Shown piece after piece: positions 58,543 to 64,000 of a DNA stretch of 64,000 bases. Positions within the stretch are counted from its first letter, which is position 1. The number at the start of each line of letters is the position of its first letter. The translations under genes were made by a program, and so were the position numbers. Source of the DNA: Mycolicibacterium wolinskyi (lineage in GTDB: Bacteria; Actinomycetota; Actinomycetes; Mycobacteriales; Mycobacteriaceae); assembly GCF_002101965.1 (NCBI RefSeq), contig NZ_LQQA01000032.1, positions 62,001 through 126,000 on the forward strand, written 5' to 3'. The notes below the pieces were generated by a model. It searched no databases and was not told the origin of the DNA. It saw only the letters and a program-made list of their open reading frames with translations.

Positions 58543-58580
58543 CTGTTCATCTAGACAGGTGACGGTGGCGGGCTTAGGCT
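58543..58580 (+). promoter_or_regulatory. Promoter and ArsR-type operator for the cobalt/nickel importer
   Basis: TAGACA (58552-58557) and TAGGCT (58575-58580) are spaced by exactly 17 bp, a good sigma-A promoter with a predicted start near 58587. An inverted repeat CTGT-N8-ACAG overlaps the -35 box (about 58543-58558), where a repressor would block polymerase. Confidence 0.55.
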
Positions 58581-58607
58581 ATTGGTATGGCCATTCAAAA
58601 CGTCGCC

Positions 58608-59288
58608 ATGCACATGAGCGACGGCATCGTCAACGCGCCGACATCATTGGTATTCGGCGTCATTGCGGTCGTCGCGCTCGGATACTGCGCTATCCGGGCC
58701 CGTGCCGAACTCGATGAGCGAGCGGTACCGCTGGCCGGGCTCGTGGCCGCGTTCACCTTCGCCGTCCAGATGGTGAACTTCCCGATCCTGCCCGGAGTCA
58801 GCGGTCACCTCCTCGGCGGCGCCCTCGCGGCGATCCTGGTGGGGCCCTACACGGGTGCGCTGTGCATCGCGATCGTGCTTGTGGTGCAGTCTCTGCTGTT
58901 CGCCGACGGCGGGGTGAGTGCGCTCGGCGCCAACATCACCAACATGGCGCTGATCGGGGTCGCCGCCGCATACCTCACGGCGGTCCTGCTGTACCGGTTG
59001 GCCCAACGCCGCACGCAGCAGATATCGATGCCGGTGCTCGGCACGGTCGCGTTCGGGTCCGCACTTGTCGGCACCGTCTGCGCGGCAATGGGTTTCGTCG
59101 TCGAATACGCCATCGGCGGGGCGGGTTCGACCGGGCTGGGCGCCGTGTCGGCCTACATGTTCGGCACCCATCTGTTGATCGGGGCCGGTGAAGGGGTCAT
59201 TACCGCGCTCACGGTGACGGCGGTCGCGCGCACCCGGCCCGATCTGGTCTACCTACTTCGCACCACGAAGACGGAGGTCGCCGTATGA
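58608..59288 (+). CDS. cbiM: CbiM/NikM-type metal importer core membrane subunit
   Basis: A membrane protein of about 226 residues with six to seven hydrophobic segments and the family features MHMSDGIVNAP at the N-terminus, VQMVNFPILPGVSGHLLGG (metal-site His region) and ALGANITNMALIG. In this family the second residue, His after Met, binds Ni or Co, so ATG 58608 is chosen. An in-frame ATG at 58587 would add seven residues. CbiM captures the metal for an energy-coupling-factor-type importer. The stop overlaps cbiN (ATGA). Confidence 0.88.
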   Translation: MHMSDGIVNAPTSLVFGVIAVVALGYCAIRARAELDERAVPLAGLVAAFTFAVQMVNFPILPGVSGHLLGGALAAILVGPYTGALCIAIVLVVQSLLFADGGVSALGANITNMALIGVAAAYLTAVLLYRLAQRRTQQISMPVLGTVAFGSALVGTVCAAMGFVVEYAIGGAGSTGLGAVSAYMFGTHLLIGAGEGVITALTVTAVARTRPDLVYLLRTTKTEVAV

Positions 59289-59644
59289 GCACACGCGCAG
59301 GCCGGCGCGCGCGGTTCTGGATCGCATTCGCCGCGGTAACCCTGTTCATCGCCGGCGTGGTGTCCTACTTCGCAAGCTCCAGCCCGGACGGGCTGGACTC
59401 GGCCACGCTTCAGGGCTGTGAGGTTGTCGAGACCGGCGGCACGGAGACTCTCACCGGCAACTGCATCGCTCAACACGCCACCGATCACGCGATGGCAGGC
59501 TCGCCGTTCGCTGACTATTCGATCGGCGGCCGCCACGGCACCGGCGGCCTGGCAGGCGTCGTCGGTGTGCTGGTCACGGTTTCGGTGGCGGGCGGCGCGT
59601 TCTGGTTGATCGCCCGCAGATCCAAGTCGAACGCCGGACGCTGA
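59285..59644 (+). CDS. cbiN: CbiN/NikN-like small membrane subunit
   Basis: 119 residues with two transmembrane segments (FWIAFAAVTLFIAGVVSYFA; GVVGVLVTVSVAGGAFWLIA) enclosing an extracytoplasmic loop that contains the SPDGLD motif of CbiN/NikN proteins. It helps load metal onto CbiM. Overlap with cbiM and 3-bp spacing to cbiQ place it firmly in the operon. Confidence 0.85.
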   Translation: MSTRAGRRARFWIAFAAVTLFIAGVVSYFASSSPDGLDSATLQGCEVVETGGTETLTGNCIAQHATDHAMAGSPFADYSIGGRHGTGGLAGVVGVLVTVSVAGGAFWLIARRSKSNAGR

Positions 59645-59647
59645 GGG

Positions 59648-60427
59648 ATGGGGGCCGGCCACGCGCATCCGCTGTACCGCGACGGAAATTCGGCACTGCA
59701 TCGGACGGCGCCCGAGGCCAAGATCGTGTGTCTGGTGGTTTTTGTCGTCGCAGTGGTGGCCACGCCGCGGGAAACCTTCTGGCCCTACGCCGTCTACGCG
59801 GCGATCATCGTCGCACTGTGGCTCGTCGCACGAATTCCACTTCGATGGGTTATGCCGCGCATGCTGATCGAGTCGCCGTTCTTGATCCTGGCGGTGCTGC
59901 TGCCGTTCTCCGAGGGCGGTGAGCGGATACATGTTGCGGGTCTGCATCTTTCGGTGGCCGGTTTGTATGCCGCCTGGGGGATCGTGATCAAGGGGACGCT
60001 CGGCGTCGCGGCCTCGCTCACCCTGGCCGCCACCACGGCAACCAGTGAACTGCCCCTGGCGCTGAGCCGGCTCGGCGTCCCCGGTCTGGTGGTCTCGATG
60101 CTCACGTTGATGATCCGCTACATCGACGTGCTGGCCGGCGAGATGAGCCGCATGCGCATGGCCCGGATCTCGCGCGGCGATTCGCCGCGCGGCCTCCACC
60201 AGGCCGGGGCGATCGCGAAAGGCGTTGGCGCGCTGTTTCTTCGGTCCTATGAGCGAGGGGAACGGGTGCATCTGGCCATGCTGTCGCGCGGTTACGGCGG
60301 GCGAGTTCCCGCGCTCGCCTTCGGCGCCGGATCGTCGGTGGCCGCGGGCGGCAGACAGTGGCTGCTGGCGATGCTGCCTGCCGCCGCAGCGGTTCTGGTC
60401 GCGGCCAGTGCATGGGTGCTGAAATGA
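59648..60427 (+). CDS. cbiQ: CbiQ-type ECF transporter T component
   Basis: A 259-residue membrane protein with four to six hydrophobic segments and the coupling motif MARISRGDS plus the later RSYERGERVHLAMLSRGYGG, the two Ala-Arg-Gly-type helices that contact the ATPase in ECF transporters. It transmits ATP-driven movement to CbiM. Its stop overlaps the cbiO start (ATGA). Confidence 0.9.
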   Translation: MGAGHAHPLYRDGNSALHRTAPEAKIVCLVVFVVAVVATPRETFWPYAVYAAIIVALWLVARIPLRWVMPRMLIESPFLILAVLLPFSEGGERIHVAGLHLSVAGLYAAWGIVIKGTLGVAASLTLAATTATSELPLALSRLGVPGLVVSMLTLMIRYIDVLAGEMSRMRMARISRGDSPRGLHQAGAIAKGVGALFLRSYERGERVHLAMLSRGYGGRVPALAFGAGSSVAAGGRQWLLAMLPAAAAVLVAASAWVLK

Positions 60428-61179
60428 CGACTCCAGACATCGACATCGAAGGTCTGCACCACGTCTATCCGGACGGCCACGTCGGGCTGAGGGGTGTCGA
60501 CCTCGCCATCGCGAGCGGCGAACGAGTCGCGGTGCTGGGGCCCAACGGTGCCGGCAAGACCACGCTCATGTTGCACCTCAACGGAGTTCTGCGGGCGACA
60601 TCGGGCGCGGTGCGGATCACCGGCCTGCCGGTGACCCGTGAAAACCTCCGAGAGATCCGGCGCAGGGTCGGGTTGGTGTTCCAGGATCCCGACGATCAGC
60701 TCTTCATGCCGACCGTTGCCCAGGATGTCGCATTCGGGCCTGCCAATTTCGGCGTGGCGGGCGACGAACTCGCGGCTCGGGTGCGGCGAGCGCTCGCCCA
60801 GGTGTCGTTGACCGAACATGCCGACCGGAATCCGGCTCATCTCTCCGGAGGCCAGCGCCGACGTGCGGCTTTGGCCACCGTTCTCGCGTGCGATGCCGAG
60901 GTTCTCGTCCTGGACGAACCGTCGGCGAACCTCGATCCGGTGGCCCGCCGCGAACTGGCCGAAACCCTCGCGACGCTGGACGTGACCATGGTGATCGTGA
61001 CGCACGACCTGCCCTACGCCGCGCAACTGTGCAGCCGGGCCGTCATCATGGACGAAGGCCGGATCGTCGCCGACGGCGCCATCGACACCGTCCTGGCCGA
61101 CGCCGACCTACTGGCCGCGCACCGGCTTGAATTGCCTTGGGGTTTCGAGGTTCCCGTGCGGCGAGCCGTCGAGTACTAG
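60424..61179 (+). CDS. cbiO: CbiO-type energy-coupling ATPase
   Basis: A 251-residue ABC ATPase with Walker A GPNGAGKTT (about residues 40-48), Q-loop VFQDPDDQLFMPTV (the QDPDDQ form typical of ECF ATPases), signature LSGGQRRRAALATVL, Walker B VLVLDEPSANLDP and switch His in IVTHDLPYA. It powers the CbiMNQ importer. It converges with mtr, overlapping its stop by 4 bp. In M. tuberculosis the equivalent position holds the single-protein Ni/Co permease nicT. Confidence 0.92.
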   Translation: MTTPDIDIEGLHHVYPDGHVGLRGVDLAIASGERVAVLGPNGAGKTTLMLHLNGVLRATSGAVRITGLPVTRENLREIRRRVGLVFQDPDDQLFMPTVAQDVAFGPANFGVAGDELAARVRRALAQVSLTEHADRNPAHLSGGQRRRAALATVLACDAEVLVLDEPSANLDPVARRELAETLATLDVTMVIVTHDLPYAAQLCSRAVIMDEGRIVADGAIDTVLADADLLAAHRLELPWGFEVPVRRAVEY

Positions 61180-62561
61180 TCCGTCAGGCCGAGCAACGCA
61201 TTCTCGATCACCTCGGGCAGGGCCGGGTGAATCCAGTACTGGCCGCGCGCGATCTCGCGCGCGGTCTGTCCCAGGCTCATCGCCTGGATCAGGGGTTGGA
61301 TGATCGACGAGGCCTGGTAACCCATGATGTGTGCGCCGAGGATCTTGCCGGTCGCACGGTCGCCGATCAGTTTGGCGATGCCGGTGGTGTCCTCCATCGC
61401 CCAGCCGTAGGCGGTGTCGCCGTACGCCTGGACCTTCGTCACGATGTCGTACCCCGCGTCGCGGGCCTCGGTCTCCGTCAGGCCGACCATCGCCATCTGG
61501 GGATCGGTGAACACCGCCGACGGCACGAATCGGTGATCACTGCGCATCAGCGCCGCCGTGTCGTCCCAGTCGCGCAGCAGGTTCTCCTTGACCACGCGGG
61601 CCTCGTGGTTGGCGACGTGCTTGAGCTGATAGTCGGAGGACACGTCGCCGAGCGCGAAAATCCCACGTGCCGTGGTGCGTTGATACTCGTCGACGATGAC
61701 CCGGCCATCCTCGTCGACCTCGACGCCCGCCAGTTCGGCATCGAGCAGATCCCCGTTGGGGACGCGGCCTGTGGCCACGAGCAGCATGTCGGCGGCCAAG
61801 GTCTTGCCGTCGTCGAGTTCCAGGACGATGCGGTCGCCGTCCTGGTGTGAACCGACGACGTTCTCGTGTGTGCGCAGATCCCATTTCTCCGCGGCCAGCG
61901 CACTGAACTTGTGGCACAGCGTCTCGTCGCAGTGGGTGAGCAGACCGGCACCGCGCACGACGATCGTGACGTGGACGCCCAGCGCCGAGAACACGTGCGC
62001 GAACTCCGCCGCGACGAAGCCGCCGCCGACGATCACGAGGTGATCGGGCAGCTCGGGAATCCGCATGACGTCGTCACTGGTGTAGTACTTGCAGCCGCAG
62101 TCGACGATGTTGGGCGGGACAAAGGCACGCGAACCCGCGGCGATGACCACCTGATCACTGGTGAACTCGTCGCCGGCCTCGGTGCGCAGGGTGTAGCGGC
62201 CGTCGTCGGTCTTCGGCCCGAACCGAGTGTGGCTGGCGTACACCGTGATGTTGGAGGCCGACCGGCGGTAGTCCTCGCCACCCGCGGCGATCGGGTCGAT
62301 GCGGCCGAACACCCGCGACACGATGTCGGGCCAGCGCACCTTGTCGATGTGGGAATCGATGCCGAAACGGGCGGAGTGGGCCACAGTGTTGGCTACTTCG
62401 GCGGCATACACGAACATCTTGGTCGGGATGCAGCCGACGTTCAGGCACGTGCCGCCGAACGTGCCCTGTTCGCAGATCGCCACCTTCTTGTCTGCGTAGC
62501 GGTCGTCGATGATGCTGTTGCCCGAGCCGGTGCCGATGATCGTCAGATCGTAATGCTCCAC
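61176..62561 (-). CDS. mtr: Mycothione reductase
   Basis: A 461-residue flavoprotein disulfide reductase with an FAD motif near the N-terminus (DLTIIGTGSGN), the redox-active pair Cys39/Cys44 in GGTCLNVGCIPTK, the NADPH-binding VIVGGGFVAAEFAHVFSALG, FALGDVSSDYQLKHVAN and the C-terminal catalytic His-Glu in HPALPEVIENAL. It reduces mycothiol disulfide with NADPH, keeping the actinobacterial thiol pool reduced. It is a strong marker of a mycobacterium-like host. Confidence 0.95.
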   Translation of the reverse strand: MEHYDLTIIGTGSGNSIIDDRYADKKVAICEQGTFGGTCLNVGCIPTKMFVYAAEVANTVAHSARFGIDSHIDKVRWPDIVSRVFGRIDPIAAGGEDYRRSASNITVYASHTRFGPKTDDGRYTLRTEAGDEFTSDQVVIAAGSRAFVPPNIVDCGCKYYTSDDVMRIPELPDHLVIVGGGFVAAEFAHVFSALGVHVTIVVRGAGLLTHCDETLCHKFSALAAEKWDLRTHENVVGSHQDGDRIVLELDDGKTLAADMLLVATGRVPNGDLLDAELAGVEVDEDGRVIVDEYQRTTARGIFALGDVSSDYQLKHVANHEARVVKENLLRDWDDTAALMRSDHRFVPSAVFTDPQMAMVGLTETEARDAGYDIVTKVQAYGDTAYGWAMEDTTGIAKLIGDRATGKILGAHIMGYQASSIIQPLIQAMSLGQTAREIARGQYWIHPALPEVIENALLGLTD

Positions 62562-62569
62562 GCGATGTC

Positions 62570-63589
62570 CTATCCGGAATGTGTTGTGCTCGAAGAAGAT
62601 TGCAGACTTTCATAGTGGTCGAGCCACCGGTCCAGCTCGCGGTAGGCGGCGGCCCGCGGCTCGGCCAGCGACAGGAACACATCGTGCTTGGCGTCGACGA
62701 TCGGGGTGATGGTGCTGTGGTCGCCCACGCAGCCCGCCCATCGGGCGATCTGCTTGACATCGAGGACGGCGTCGCCGCGTTGAATCGCGGCCGGGTCCGG
62801 AGTTTCGGTGACACTGTGGTCGGAACGCAGGATCAGGTTCGGCACGCCCACGTCGAGGCCGCGGTGTAGGCGGGCCTGGCCGCGGCGGATGGCGTTGATC
62901 CAGCCGAATGTGACGGGGAATCCGCCCAGCGGCTTCCAGTCGAGGTTGTACTCGAACTCGCCGCCGTAATCGCGGTGCAGGCTCGTGCCGTAACCACCCT
63001 CGGTGGGTTTGCGGATCACATACAGCTTGCGCAACCGCGCCAGCGCGATCAGAGCGGCCGAGGTGGGCGCCGTGCGCAGGATCGCCGGACCGTGCAGATC
63101 GAAGAACGGGCTGTTGAGCACCAGCCCGCCGATGTTGTGCGTCGCCAATCGACCGCGTTGCCGCATCCGGTCGGTGAACAGCGTGACGATGAGACCGCCC
63201 GCCGAGTGGCCATACATGCAGACGCGCGCCCCGCCGGTGTCCGCGGCGATGATGCCGAGAGCCTGTTCCAGTTCGGAGTCGTAGCGGGCGAGGTCGGTGG
63301 TGAAATGCGGGGTCTGGCCCTCGCGGCGGGACCGGCCACATTTGTGGAGGTCCACGGCGTAGAACGCGAAACCGCGTTCGGCGAACCGGTCGGCCAGTTC
63401 GGTGTGGAAGAAGTAATCGGTGTAACCGTGCAAGCCCAGGACGGCGTGGGCGCTCGGCGCTGCGTCGCCGCGACGCACCAGCGTGGCCACCAACTCGCCT
63501 TCGCCGTCGGGGTCCGGCCCGACCGTAATTGTCCGCTGCCAGAAGCCTGGCAGCACATCCGGCTCCCAGGTGGGCTCCCGTGACGTCAC
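62570..63589 (-). CDS. Lysophospholipase-like alpha/beta hydrolase
   Basis: A 339-residue hydrolase of the monoacylglycerol-lipase/lysophospholipase group with HAVLGLHGYTDYFFHTELAD (oxyanion hole), the nucleophile elbow YGHSAGGLIVTL, and a late acid/His region (TITPIVDAKHDVFLSLAEPR). It probably cleaves lipid esters. It lies 8 bp upstream of mtr on the same strand, so they may be co-transcribed; M. tuberculosis has Rv2854 (a hydrolase) beside mtr. Confidence 0.85.
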   Translation of the reverse strand: MTSREPTWEPDVLPGFWQRTITVGPDPDGEGELVATLVRRGDAAPSAHAVLGLHGYTDYFFHTELADRFAERGFAFYAVDLHKCGRSRREGQTPHFTTDLARYDSELEQALGIIAADTGGARVCMYGHSAGGLIVTLFTDRMRQRGRLATHNIGGLVLNSPFFDLHGPAILRTAPTSAALIALARLRKLYVIRKPTEGGYGTSLHRDYGGEFEYNLDWKPLGGFPVTFGWINAIRRGQARLHRGLDVGVPNLILRSDHSVTETPDPAAIQRGDAVLDVKQIARWAGCVGDHSTITPIVDAKHDVFLSLAEPRAAAYRELDRWLDHYESLQSSSSTTHSG

Positions 63590-63616
63590 GATCCCACCCT
63601 AACGGCGCGCCAGAGG

Positions 63617-64000
63617 TCAGAGCCGCAGGGACGACAGGAATTCGATCGTGCGGGCGGCCTGGGCCGCGTCGCCATGGGCTGAGGCCACGAACTCGGTCAC
63701 GCCGATCTCGCTCAGACGACGCAACTGCCGCTCGACATGAGTCTCGTCGCCGACGACACAGACGTCGCCGACGGTGGACGCACCATCCTTGGCCAGCACG
63801 GCCCCGTAGGCCGGCGTCCGGCTCGCCATTTCGAATCTCGTCGCCAGCTGTTCGCGCGCGTGATCGGGATCGGTGGTGACAACCACCGGCAAGCCGGCGA
63901 TCACCTGGGGTGCCGGGCGGCCCGATCGTGCCGCCGCGCGCGTGATACCCGGAATGATGTGTTTTTCCAACGCATTCGGCCCGGCCCAGCTTGTGATCGT
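63617..64000 (-). CDS. LLM-class F420-type oxidoreductase, C-terminal part (runs off the window)
   Basis: The minus strand is open from the window edge to a stop at 63617 and gives about 127 residues: SWAGPNALEKHIIPGITRAA, PQVIAGLPVVVTTDPDHARE, YGAVLAKDG, VGDETHVERQLRRLSEIGVTEFVAS and a C-terminal helix. This is the C-terminal third of a luciferase-like F420-dependent oxidoreductase; the N-terminal catalytic part lies beyond the window. A TTG within the fragment was not taken as a start, because the coding pattern continues upstream. Confidence 0.8.
   Translation of the reverse strand, partial: TITSWAGPNALEKHIIPGITRAAARSGRPAPQVIAGLPVVVTTDPDHAREQLATRFEMASRTPAYGAVLAKDGASTVGDVCVVGDETHVERQLRRLSEIGVTEFVASAHGDAAQAARTIEFLSSLRL

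Noticed and set aside
58529..58607. Cobalamin riboswitch before the cobalt-type importer
   Set aside because: The gap before cbiM is only about 80 bp and holds a promoter and ArsR-type repeat. A B12 riboswitch needs roughly 200 bases and its conserved B12 box was not seen.

Overview
The window reads as the chromosome of a fast-growing, soil-type mycobacterium (Mycolicibacterium / M. smegmatis-like). The sequence is GC-rich. It carries mycothione reductase, two F420-type luciferase-like oxidoreductases, a deazaflavin-dependent nitroreductase relative, a 13E12-type DUF222-HNH protein with a LexA-type box, and the order dxr-rip1-ispG ... mapB ... glnA4-amidotransferase-aldC-SDR ... mtr. From memory, that order is shared with M. 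tuberculosis (Rv2870c to Rv2854). No rRNA, tRNA, insertion sequence or CRISPR array was seen.

Region by region. 1-6.3 kb: the start of a photolyase gene cut by the window edge, an F420-type oxidoreductase, a ribbon-helix-helix regulator with its own operator and a DUF4097 protein, a DUF222-HNH gene with a frameshifted, repeat-bearing tail, a Ddn-like enzyme, and an NmrA-type oxidoreductase divergent from an ECF sigma factor. The last two share mirror-image promoters. 7.2-22 kb: mostly core genes, namely the MEP-pathway genes dxr and ispG around the site-2 protease rip1, a GNAT, a peroxiredoxin/TetR pair, an arginase-like protein, a lipoprotein penicillin-binding protein, mapB, cobQ, an AraC regulator and small hypotheticals. 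22-25.6 kb: a two-gene operon for the osmolyte N-acetylglutaminylglutamine amide. 26-31 kb: glnA4 with a gamma-glutamyl amidotransferase, aldehyde dehydrogenase, SDR and GntR regulator, which looks like a gamma-glutamylation route for an amine or amino alcohol.

31-58 kb is an accessory catabolic island. It encodes a Rieske oxygenase with ferredoxin and ferredoxin reductase, two 4,5-dihydroxyphthalate-decarboxylase-like proteins, an oxalomesaconate-hydratase-like amidohydrolase, an RraA-type aldolase, a class II aldolase/decarboxylase, a PanB-like aldolase, dehydrogenases, hydrolases, one ABC importer with two binding proteins, an MFS carrier and three two-domain cupins. Two of the cupin genes are translationally coupled to ATPases not expected in such a cluster: a Pch2/TRIP13-like AAA+ protein and an EutA-like actin-fold reactivase. 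A palindrome close to AATGGT-N3-ACCATT sits in front of most transcription units, and a FadR-type GntR gene closes the island. The arrangement suggests one regulon that takes up an aromatic (di)carboxylate, hydroxylates and decarboxylates it, opens the ring and feeds a C4-oxaloacid hydratase/aldolase branch. The substrate and the ring-cleaving enzyme cannot be named from sequence alone.

58-64 kb: an ArsR regulator and a CbiMNQO-type cobalt/nickel importer, then mycothione reductase, a lysophospholipase-like hydrolase and a second F420-type oxidoreductase cut by the window edge.
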